The notes under the pieces were generated by a model that saw only the letters and a program-made list of their open reading frames with translations, was not told the origin of the DNA and did not search any database. DNA of 64,000 nt from Symsagittifera roscoffensis (lineage: Eukaryota > Xenacoelomorpha > Acoela > Convolutidae): contig NC_087067.1 in NCBI RefSeq assembly GCF_963678635.1, positions 59,316,487 to 59,380,486 of the forward strand, read 5' to 3'. Within the stretch, counting starts at the first letter, position 1. Each line of letters starts with the position of its first letter. Below, piece after piece: positions 54,552 to 64,000 of this stretch. The position numbers and the translations under genes are program-made.

Positions 54552-55500
54552 TCAAAAAAAATTTTGTGTTGTCTGAGAGTGTTGAAAATTGAACATTGTC
54601 AAAAATTTTTGTTGTTCTTCTGTATAGTGTGATATTTTGAATAATGGTTTAAAATAAGGTGTTTTTGTGGAATAGTCTGTGTTTCTGTTTTCATTGCTTA
54701 TTATAAAATTTATCGGTACTTCTTCGTCAATAATTAATGATTGACATTTATCTAATAGTTGTATGATATTGTTTTTTCTATACGCAACTTCCTTAGTTGG
54801 AGAAGTTGTCGCGTTTATTTCAAAAAAACCTAAGGGTTCTAGAGGTTGGGCTATTTTATTTGTAGAATTTTTATAGACATCTAAAGAAATGATGTCTGAG
54901 TCTGAGTTTTTCATGTACTTAATAGATGAGACTGTTACTCAAAAAATTTTATGAATTCGAGGTCAGACATATAGAGATTTGTTTGTTTTGATCTTTGTCA
55001 TATTGGTGAACTTGTTCGATTGAGACACAATAAACATAATGTGCTAGTGGTTTCAGGTGTTTTCGTTCCTGAGTGTTATATAGGGTAAAATTAATTTTTG
55101 AGAAGAATGGTGGTTGTTTGTTTATTCTATGGAAGAATGTTAAAGCTGTGTTATTCATTCTCGTGTATTTATCTTTTATATGAATTCTGCTGTTTCAAAA
55201 TTTAATTGTTGGTATATATTTAGTGATGATTGCAATTCCACTGATATTATGCTTTATATCGTGATCTGGAAAGTTTGTTTAAATGGTTTGTTCAAGAGTT
55301 TATTTTGTTCCATTGTTCGAGTGAGAAAAAGCTAGATTTGTATTTTTCCATAGTTTGATAAGGTTGAGCCTTGTGCTGTCGCAAGCCTGCTTGCTGTTTT
55401 TAATGGTATTAATTCTGGATGTAAGGTTTTGATCTATTGTAGGAATGTTGATGATACTCGATCCCGCTCCAGAATCTATTAAAAATCAATTTCAAGGTCT
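54552..55500 (-). pseudogene. Second gypsy element: protease and linker
   Basis: A frame near 55490-55445 reads FLIDSGAGSSIINIP, the retropepsin active site with Asp codon at 55476-55474. ORFs 55158-54949 and 54914-54552 are the linker toward RT. The two ORFs contain no other motif that I recognise. Confidence 0.65.
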
Positions 55501-55817
55501 GGTGTTTAAAATTTTTTGCTTTTTGGGCTTTTAAGAGGACTTGAATTGTCCAAGTTTTTTATTCAGGTTGTGTTTTCTTTGGTACATTTTGTTAGATGTG
55601 ATTTGTACTGGAACATTCTTCAGGTTTGTCTTCTGTTACTTCTTCTTATTTGTTTCCTAATGATTTATTTTTATTGATAGGTCTTGCATAAGAATTTAAG
55701 AGAAAGTGTTCATGATTTTGATAGATATGTGAATGTATTAGTTGTTCGTACATAGGGGGTTCGTCATTGTTTTCACTTTGTCGCTTTCACTGTCTGTGGA
55801 TTTGCAATTGATGTGAT

Positions 55818-56117
55818 TCAATTGCAACTCTGTGCTTTCTGTTTTATCAATACCAGGGTCGTCTGATTGAACTTCTTCAGTTGTTTGTAATTGATTGATT
55901 TGTCTTTGATGTTTTGGCGTATTACTTCTTTATTTATTTGAGAAGCTGGATAATGTTTGTTTTTTCTATGTGGTGATTCAGAGAAGTTTCTTTGTCTATT
56001 GTTATAGTTTGAATTTTTGTTTTGTAAAATATCGCTTGATCTGTTTTGATAGTTGTAATTACTCGATTTTTGATAATTTGATCTGTTGTTAGAAAAATTA
56101 CGTGGTTTCGATATCAT
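55818..56117 (-). pseudogene. Second gypsy element: Gag C-terminal, Asn/Arg-rich
   Basis: A 99-codon frame rich in Asn, Arg, Ser and Tyr (FSNNRSNYQKSSNYNYQNRS), consistent with an RNA-binding nucleocapsid region without a perfect CCHC knuckle in this frame. A partial knuckle-like frame lies nearby at about 56480-56430. It lies between capsid and protease. Confidence 0.5.
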
Positions 56118-56750
56118 TGATTTCGATCATTTGAATAGTTTTTATTCCTGGAGTGTGAATGGGAACTGGTTTCAAACAAAAGTTCAGGTTGGCTTGAATT
56201 CGATTTTCAATAGTTGTTTCTATATTGATCATTTCGATTGTTTGATCAACTATATCTGCTTTATGAAAAATTTCGTGAAGTTTTTCGTTTGGTGATCGTC
56301 CTCTTTTGTTTAAAATATGGAGTGATTGGTGTCTAGAAAAATGTTTTGATGAAAAGTACTTTTTTCATGTACTGATGAAACGATTCATTTGGTTCTCTAT
56401 ACTTTTGTGGTTTGTTTTGATTGTCTTGCTGTTTTTGTCTGCATTCGGCAACGTTGTGTCCAAATCTCCGGCAGTAATTGCATCATTTCCTGAATGATGG
56501 TTTACCTTTAAAAGTTGGGTTTTTCTCGTATATGTTTAAAAATTCAGTAATTTTTTTCGAAGAAATAATTTGGATGTTAAAGATGTTTTGTAGCTTTATT
56601 TTCAAATTCTTTTAGTTTGAGAGTGATTTCTGCTTGTTCTAGTTTATCAACTAGATTAGTAAAGTCTAAACTTGGTTCTCGAATGGAGGAAGGAGGTGAT
56701 GATTTCTTTTTTATTGCTTTATTTCGTAATTGAGGTGCTAAAGTCGTCAT

Positions 56751-57677
56751 CTAGATTTCTGTCATCTTTGTAATTTTAAATTCAAGAGCGTTGAGTGAAT
56801 ATGCTTTTCGGACTAGTGTTTCATTTATTACTGCGAGTTGTGCAATTGTATCATTCGGTAGTATACGAATTTCATTGCATGAAACTCTTTGATGTTCTTG
56901 GTTTCTTTCAGAGTCAAACATTTTTGAAAATTCTTGTGTGAATCTTTTCCAATCTGATTGTATTCCTATGCGAAAAAACTGAAAACCTTCAAGTGTGGTT
57001 TGGATAAAAGGTGTGCGTCTATGTGTCCAATTATGATTAATTGGAGTATTTAATGGTTCAGGTCCTATAATTAAAATTAGATTTGCTGTGACTGCATTTA
57101 GATAAGCCTCTACAGAGTATTCAGGATCTGTGCCTGTAAATACCATTAGTGGTTTATTTGTTGATATCGATGATTCACGCATTGGGTATGGATTTATAGT
57201 CATTTGTAGTGATTCTGCGGCATTTGGGATTTGAGAAATAACCGTAAGTTGATTTTTTCTTTATTTCATTTTGTTGTAAATAATACGGTAGTGGTTTTTC
57301 GTTACGCACTTGAGTTGATTGATAAGATTGTGTTTTGATTCAATTTTGCATTTGAAAAAAGTTATTTCGGGATGTTCAATTTGTTCTAGGATGTCGTGTC
57401 TGTTCACCTCAAGTTTTTGGTTCAAAAAATCTGGTTGATCTATGCTGTAAGAACGAGATCTTTGGCTTGGATAAAATAGCTGAAAGTTTTGATTATAATA
57501 TACTTTATCATCTGATAGAAAATAATTAGCTGTATCGTAGGCAGGTTGATTTCTAGACTGACATGATGGATTTGTGTTATTTTGGTTTTGTTGAAAAAAT
57601 GGATAATTTTGACTTCGATCCTGTGAAGTTTCTGGAAGATCATTGAGATTTACTGAGTTTGATGGTGGTTGTTGCAT
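56751..57677 (-). pseudogene. Second gypsy element: Gag capsid region
   Basis: ORF 57203-56751 has PLMVFTGTDPEYSVEAYLNA at its start and GIQSDWKRFTQEFSKMFDSE, a retrotransposon Gag pattern of the Ty3/gypsy type. ORF 57677-57261 upstream is Gln/Asn/Ser-rich and probably the N-terminal Gag. The frames are separated by a short shift. Confidence 0.7.
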
Positions 57678-57889
57678 AATTTGACTTTGTGAAAATAAGT
57701 AGCTTTGTGTATTTGTACTTGAAGGTTTTGTTGTTTTGAATCTATTTACATATTTATAATCCTGTTCTGCAAAATTGTTTCATTTTCATGTTCTTTGATT
57801 TTGTGATGGTTTTGTCAGTGGTCTAAATGTTTGGTAATCCACAGAAGAGTTCTTTGGAGCAACAGAGGGTTTTACTGTAGATTGTATCG

Positions 57890-59210
57890 TTACCTGGTTA
57901 ATTTTAGGTTTTTTGGTTTTGGAGTTGTAAGGTTTGGATGAATGGTTGAGATACTTTTTTGTGCTGTAGTGGTTTTTGTTTCATTTATTTCTTTGGTTAC
58001 GAAATGTGATAGGGTTTGAATATCTTGTTGAGCAAGAATTCGAGTTCCGTTTAGATTGTCTTGTTGTCTGAAAGTGGAATTTAAACTATTGTTTCCTGCT
58101 CTATCCGGAAACAATGAATTGATGTTTGAAATTGTTGCGCCAACTGTAAGTGGGTTTAGTTTAACATTATCTCTGTGAAAAGAGATTGGGTCAATTGCTT
58201 GGCTTGATATATCTGTTGGTATTTTAATGATTGATGCATGAGACCATTCAGAGTCCCAAACATAATATGTTTGTTCTGCTAAAATAGTTTTGTCATCTGT
58301 ATTTTGTAGTCTAAAGACTTTTCTTGCTAGTGAAATGAGGTCAATTTTATGAGAAAAATAATCAATAATGAACCATGCTTAGATTTTTTGTAAAAAGTGT
58401 TTAACATATTGTGTGATTGCATTACTTGTTAGATTTTCACGGATTGCGTTAAAAAATTCAGAACAGTTTTTCAGAATTATGTCGAGATGTTTGAATTGAT
58501 GAATCTCTTTGAGATTCTGTTTTTTCTAATATAAATAAATATCCAAAGGTAAGTGGAAGTACATCTTTGGTGAAAACTTGATTAGCTCTTTACCACTTTT
58601 CATGTTGCATATTTTCTATGTATTTTGTGAAAATTTTTTGTTAATTTCAATATCTACAACATCTGTTTGAATTAGATAGTTGACTTGGATTGCAATTGGT
58701 GAACTGATTACTATTGTATATATTCCATGTTGTAGTGTAAAGTTGCAAATTACTTTTACGAAGTTTTAATGGAGTTGTCTTTTGATTTTACTTCGGGAAA
58801 TTTCTTTGTATATGGACTATCTCCCTTTTCAATAAAATTTGCAATTAAATTCTGACAAAATAGTACTTGTCCTCTAGCTTCAGTTAGTGGGTTTAGTAAA
58901 AAAGGGAGAATGTAATTTTTTTCGCTGTTTTCTTCGTTTCCAAAGAACTTTTTTTTTATTACTGTTAGCGGGTAATTTTCAATGTGTTTTATTGGTTGAT
59001 TCCAATTGTATAGATAATTGAATTGTTTGTGTATGACTTTTTTATTCTTCGTTTTCCTTTTATTGATGACGGTGATGTGGTTTCTGAGTCACAAAAAATT
59101 AGTTGATTGTCGATTTGATGTTTTTTTTTATTGATTCTTTTAAATTGTGAAGTTCTTGTATTGAGCTTGTTTCTGATTCTGAGACTGCGTTTCTTCGTTT
59201 TGAAAATCAT
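57890..59210 (-). pseudogene. Second gypsy element: upstream Gag-like frames
   Basis: One frame is open from about 58378 to 57890 (VFRLQNTDDKTILAEQTYYV; FHRDNVKLNPLTVGATI). Another near 58980-58785 reads FLLNPLTEARGQVLFCQNLI, and ORF 59210-58989 precedes it. They are coherent protein sequences in the same orientation, probably an N-terminal Gag extension or a separate leader ORF. I cannot assign a domain. Confidence 0.4.
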
Positions 59211-61700
59211 TTCCGAATAATTTGTTTTTGTTTGCTTATAATTTCCTTCCTAAGTGTTTGTCGTTTTGTTCTTATGTATACTATTGTCTGCTTGTGTGGT
59301 GTGATTACAAGATCGTATTTTTCGTCGTTAACTATACAGACGTGTAATATAATTGTTTGTTTATTTCTTAAATTGCCTCTTGACATAAGGTTTACGATGA
59401 TGAATGCAATCTTTGGAATAGTGATTTCTAATGTTTTAAACTGTTGGTTCTTACAATTTTCTGTAGTCAGCTAAACTTGGGTCATGTTTTGTAGGGCTGG
59501 AGAGAAAAGCATTTATCGATTCGTGAAAATTATTTTAACTTTCTCGTGGCTGAATCTAAGCTTAGAGAGACTTACCTTATCTTAATTAGGGATAATGATT
59601 TTTGATTAAGGGTTGGAGAATAGTAAATCGATCCACAAGGTTCAGGTACAATTAAAACAGAAGTAGTTCGTAATATACTATTTCAGGACTTACTAAGTTT
59701 AAGTACTATCTTGGGTCACTTATGAGGTGGGTGTCAAATGAAGGATGAGTAACCGATGTTCTTCACTGTTTATCTTAATAAGAATGATTAGTCTTTGAAA
59801 ACTTTCTGTTATTCTTGGGTCTTTAAAATGGGTTGGTATTGAATCGGTGTTTGAAATCGTTAGACACTGATTAATTCGTGTGGGGGAGAACAAAATTGTT
59901 CTATTTGATACAACGATAAGCTTCGATGATCAGAATTTTGAGGTGAAATTATTTTGGTTAAGGTAAGTAAATTCAATTTAAAGATCCAAGGGAAGCCTTG
60001 ATGATTTGTTTTTTTTTAATTAAATTGATGAATTATTTAAGTGAAAACAAGGATAGGTCTTGATATTTTCTTAATAAAATGTTAAGTGAAAGAAAAGTTC
60101 AAAGGTTTATTTTTGCGATATGCGGTTATGTTCAAGGTGATGAAGCTGGGATAAAATTATAATTTAAATGTACATACAATTTGTTTTATACTAACTAATT
60201 TTTTTTTGTCTTTAAAAAATACTTTCTTACAAGATGTTCTGAATTTACTGCAGGTTTTTGAGGAAAACGACTAGGGTTGTCACTATTGGTCGTTATTGTA
60301 CAATCTTTAGTTTTATCGCCCTTGAAGATTGTTGAAGATTTTTCTTCAAAAATTTTTGTCCGTAAGTGAAAAATTGTCCGTACTAAAAGGACAAAATCTG
60401 TTGTAGTTTTCTAAATATGAAAGTTTGGTCTGGCTTCTGCCGAACGAGCATGAAATCTATTGGTAGATTTCTTCCTAATCGTATGTCGTCTCTTGTCCGA
60501 GGTCTTCTTCCAATCCGAGGTCTTCTTCCAAATTTTTGTCCTGTAAAAATTGTCCGTACTAAATGGACAAAATCTGTTGTAGTTTTCTAAATTTGAAAGT
60601 TTGGTCTGGCTTCCGCCGTACGAGCATGAAATCTATTGGTAGATTTCTTCCTAATCGTATGTCGTCTCTTGTCCGAGGTCTTCTTCCAATACCGGGTGGT
60701 TCTCGTATAAAGCAGAAACTTAACTCTGATTTATTGAGTCGTAGAGACAATTCTACTAAAATTTTATCATATAACATTTTTTAAAAATGTTGTGTTTGTC
60801 CAATTCTAATCAAATGTTTTTGGTTATGGTACTAATCTATGTTCGTTAAGGTCTTGTTCGAGACTTTTGTTCACACCAGATGAGTTTTGACTTATTGGTT
60901 ATACTCATAGAGGCTTTTCAGATAATGTACACCGTCTGCTCGTCACGCTATCTTTTTTTTTTTCATGCAACTTCTCAGTCTAACACCAATCTTAATCTTA
61001 CCTTTATATCTCCTAGTCTCATTAAATCTAGTGTATACTCGTTTAATACGAGTCGGTCTCTTCGAGAAGGCAACTAGTTTCTAGGTTAAATTCAAATCTC
61101 TCTGGTGCTGAAATTACAAAAAATTTCAGCGTTCACAAATAAGTGGGTTGTTTGTTTCATGGAATATGTTTGGTTAGTTTTCAATTTTTGATAGAGATAA
61201 ATTATTAGAATAGTTTCCAATAATAAAATCTGGTTTAGATCTGGTTCTATCCATCCGCGGTTTACAGAGTTTTTGTTCTTCATTGTACTACTGTAATGGA
61301 GGATGAATGATGGTGTTCTTTTCGAAGTTGCTCGCATCTTTTTTTTTCGTTCAGGAAGAAGGATTGTTACAGTAAGCTCCAGGAAGCTGGAGTCGTGGAT
61401 AAGACCTTTTTGTTAGGTTGTGGCTATTTGTCACGGTTGTTTCGGGAGATCGGATCGTGATTTTTGATCGGCTGTGGTGATCATTGGTTCTGTTCTGTAG
61501 AGAACAGTGCTCCAATCTCGTTCGGAAGTGGCTTGAAGTTTTGACTGTGGGTGAAGTGCCAAGTGATTTGAATCTACACGTATACTTGAACATCGAGATG
61601 GCCATTGTTTTGGTTCAATAGTTTTCCTTTGCTTCGATGCCAAGCCGTACTTTAAATCCTTTGAGTGTAGTGACTGTAGGCAACATATCGGTTGTGTTTT
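59211..61700. other. Putative LTR/leader of second gypsy element
   Basis: Upstream of Gag on the coding strand, with the same strand asymmetry. It contains the 142-bp direct duplication at 60373-60690. Short minus-strand frames (61337-61092, 61605-61351, 61643-61431) are not recognised. An LTR is expected here, but its second copy was not found. Confidence 0.35.
60373..60690. repeat. 142-bp direct duplication, 176-bp period
   Basis: 60373-60514 and 60549-60690 start ATTGTCCGTACTAAA and end GAGGTCTTCTTCCAAT, with few differences. On the minus strand both copies stay open and encode similar peptides (RTRDDIRLGRNLPIDF). A fragment (ACTAAAAGGACAAAATCT) recurs at 61846-61863. Confidence 0.85.
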
Positions 61701-62749
61701 GCCAACCCGTAGTTGAAGTGCGATTTACACGTCCTACAGAAAAGTTAGTAGATGAATCAGACAATTCGGGGCAAGCTTGAGATTTTCTTTCAATTCTGGA
61801 GTTTATCCCTCACTCAACCATAGCCCAACGAGAATCTTTCATTTGACTAAAAGGACAAAATCTAAAAAACAGGCTCGCTACAGATTATGCTTAAAATTAA
61901 GTACCTGTAACTGTGGAAAGAAACTAAATTACAGTGCAGTTCAAAAAAAGTCTAGAATATCAATATCCAATCAAGGAATGTAGAATGTTTCAAACAGTAG
62001 TTCTAATAAAATTAATTCAAGTTAAAACTTGACTTTTTTGATAAACAAACACAAAAAACCTAATTGATAAAACTTTGGCTTCAATTGTCGATTATTTTTG
62101 TTATTAGGAAAAAATTACATTTTTTAATAGGAGTTCAAGAAACTCCTAACCCTAACCCTAACCCTAACCCCACAGACTGAACCTGATTTTTTTTTCAAAA
62201 CTTTCAGTTCTTTCTCTAATTACAACTAAAAAAACTATGTAATGAACGTAGTGAAGACTCTTTCATAGGTCTTGCTGATTTTTTTTATGCTAGGAAAAGT
62301 CTCTAATAACTACAGTTGTGCATTCATACATATTGATGCGTTTATGTATGTCCTTAGGTATATATGCATTTTTGAGCTCAATTGAAATACATCTGCTGAA
62401 ATTTACGTAAATAGCACTCTTCCAAATACGAACCTGGAAATGGCGAAGAAAAAATTGAACGACTTCTACTTTCAAAAAAGGAATTTAATTTTTAGATTTC
62501 CAGAGAAACAAAAATTTTTCCTGTCGGTTCAGTTTTCCCAAGTTGGGTTAATTTTATCAAAAAAAGTTCCAATCATAAATTTTTACAGAGATTCGAAGAA
62601 CCTAAAGGGTATTCTTTCTTTCAAATTCCAAAAAAATCTGTTTTCTTGCGCTCATCTTTTTCAGTTGGATATGTTTTTTGGTATAGTTTAAATTAAGATA
62701 AATAAATTTGAGTTTACTTTTGTAAAATGTATATTTTTGTTGTGAGCAG
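61701..62749. other. Non-coding AT-rich DNA with telomere-like repeat
   Basis: No gene is supported. A plus-strand frame (62440-62691, Lys/Phe-rich, starting MAKKKLNDF) lies just upstream of the candidate exon but has no recognisable feature. Confidence 0.4.
62145..62171. repeat. Interstitial telomere-like repeat (CCTAAC)4
   Basis: Four uninterrupted CCTAAC units plus CCC, equal to TTAGGG repeats on the other strand, embedded in AT-rich unique DNA. Confidence 0.9.
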
Positions 62750-63009
62750 GCTTACGTTGTTGGGTTGAAAAATTCGAGCGACGTTCAGGAACAATCAATT
62801 GTTTTCGAATGTGTGTGGTCATCTGTCCAACTGTGTCGAATCCAAGCAACCTAATCAGCACACCCCTCAAAAACACCTTCCCCCTCCCCCCTTCAACCCC
62901 CTTTAGCAGTCCCCACCCGAGTAGACGAAGACCATCACAATCCAAACGGAACGCCAGCACGACCACAGAAGCAACCACTGCTGTAATTGATAAACAAGTG
63001 CTAACAACG
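62750..63009 (+). CDS. Candidate host-gene exon, Ser/Thr/Pro-rich
   Basis: The frame opens directly at a splice-acceptor-like site (TTTTTGTTGTGAGCAG, AG at 62748-62749; a stop lies just upstream) and stays open to 63009, where ACG is followed by GTAAGA, a strong donor. The exon is far richer in C than its surroundings and encodes a short Cys-containing part (FRMCVVICPTVSNPSN) and a Ser/Thr/Pro/Arg-rich tail (SPHPSRRRPSQSKRNAS). It ends in phase 0. Low-complexity composition prevents a family call. It may be an exon of a regulatory or cytoskeletal protein; that is a guess. Confidence 0.4.
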
Positions 63010-63569
63010 GTAAGAATTTCGACAGTCAAAATTTTCACTATTTCCGGACTACTTCTATTGGACTCTTTTCGATGATATGATTAGATCGTTTCAGATCAAT
63101 TCGATTTTTTGTGATTTTTGATGCCTAAAACAAATGCAAATTGACGAACCTCTCAAGTGTTTGATGACTTAAAAATGGGGGTAATTCTCCCTCCAAATGG
63201 TATATAAATGTTTTGGTTTTTATTTCGTATATTTTAATAAAGCTCTTGAAGCATTTTAAAAAATAAAAATCAGATGAGAGTGATTGATTGCATCATTAGC
63301 ATCAAAACTCAATGTGATGGCATATAAAGACCAAAATTGAAAAAAGAATACCTCAAAAATATTTTTTTTTGTTTCTGTAAAGTTTTTCTAATTACTAGTT
63401 GAACTATTCGCTGTATTTCCACTGTAGCTTTCGATATTTTTATTCCACGTGTGATCAAAATTATATTCTTGCAAAATCTATATATATTGGGTGATTCTGA
63501 GGCTGGAATCCATCATGGATAACCAAAATTTAATCTATTACTAAACTCCAGAACGTGTTTTTGTTTTAG

Positions 63570-63604
63570 ACTTCATCTGTTCCTTCTTCCAAGAACGACT
63601 ACGT
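63570..63604 (+). CDS. Candidate host microexon
   Basis: 35 bp between TTTTTGTTTTAG and GTGAGT. Entered in phase 0 from the previous exon, it reads TSSVPSSKNDY, the same Ser-rich style. The donor could also be used two bases earlier (33 bp, frame-keeping). The intron would be about 560 bp. Confidence 0.3.
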
Positions 63605-64000
63605 GTGAGTTATCCAAGTGAATTCATGATACTAAATGATGTAGCCAATTGTAGTTCTTTCACAACATTTACCATAATGGGCTGCTATGAAAATGAGGGC
63701 TACCAATTCCAAAACCTTCAGATCAGTAGCGGATAAAGAGCGAGGGGGGTTTGCAGACTCCCTATTTTTTCAGAGATTCAAACCCCTGACTACGCAAAAG
63801 TTCCCTCCTTTGGTACTATTTCAGGAGCTCTGTTTTTGGCTGACTGACTCAAAAACTTTTCTAAAGCAGCTTTTGGCGCCAATATATACTTTTTTGAAAC
63901 TCAATTTTTTGGTCAACACTGTTGTGGAATTTCAACCGACATACTCTTAATTATAAAAGCAATTGTACAAAATGTGAATTGACAAATAAGAATGTTAGAT
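63605..64000. other. Putative intron or intergenic DNA to window end
   Basis: AT-rich. The plus-strand ORF 63687-63950 has no recognisable features. If the candidate gene is real, this is its next intron. Confidence 0.35.

Larger units (their letters stand above)
48430..61700 (-). mobile_element. Second Ty3/gypsy element, heavily decayed
   Basis: Gag, protease, RT, RNase H and integrase remains occur in Ty3/gypsy order on the minus strand between 59.2 and 52.3 kb. The limits are set by a marked strand asymmetry (plus strand T- and G-rich, coding strand A- and C-rich), not by LTRs, which I could not pair. It differs in sequence and composition from the 1-17 kb element. Confidence 0.75.

Overview
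The window comes from a eukaryotic, almost certainly animal, genome, and retroelements dominate it. The animal assignment rests on a BEL/Pao LTR retrotransposon (a superfamily known only from metazoans), a candidate spliced host exon near the right end, and very AT-rich intergenic DNA. I cannot name the species. A short TTAGGG-type repeat at 62.1 kb fits many invertebrate lineages but is not diagnostic.

Region 1 (1-26462) is GC-richer and coded mainly on the minus strand. Read 5' to 3' on that strand, 17.1 to 8.9 kb holds a decayed Ty3/gypsy gag-pol: Gag with two CCHC knuckles, a DTGA protease, YVDD reverse transcriptase, RNase H, an acidic spacer, HHCC/DDE integrase and a tail. From 8.45 kb to the window start, still on the minus strand, runs a broken reading frame of more than 8 kb. 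It encodes a coiled coil, an SGNH/GDSL-hydrolase-like domain and about 5.5 kb of protein I do not recognise. A second copy of the 3' two thirds of this accessory region lies at 19.9-26.46 kb, upstream of the gag-pol. A 14-bp minisatellite (17.4-18.7 kb) and a 1.2-kb spacer separate it from gag. The arrangement suggests a giant LTR retroelement with a large accessory polyprotein, in tandem or rearranged copies. This is the strongest candidate here for something undescribed. A 200-N assembly gap ends the region.

Region 2 (26663-38400) is AT-rich. A foldback repeat family is interrupted by a complete but mutated BEL/Pao element (28132 to about 37801, plus strand) with LTRs of 1.2-1.35 kb, gag, protease, RT, RNase H and integrase. 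Each LTR carries a tRNA-like A-box/B-box module.

Region 3 (38.4-48.4 kb) is mostly unique-looking AT-rich DNA. It holds further ends of the foldback family and one Gag fragment at 43.1-44.0 kb that is related to the Region 1 Gag, tying the two compositionally different halves to one genome.

Region 4 (about 48.4-61.7 kb) is a second, different and heavily decayed Ty3/gypsy element on the minus strand. It is marked by strong strand asymmetry (plus strand rich in T and G). Recognisable remains are Gag, a DSG protease, RT, RNase H and DDE integrase, with unidentified downstream reading frames in the usual env position.

Region 5 (61.7-64 kb) has the telomere-like repeat and a probable host-gene exon pair on the plus strand (62750-63009 and 63570-63604). 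No rRNA, canonical tRNA or CRISPR feature was seen. Nearly every coding region is interrupted, so the protein calls are mostly pseudogenes.
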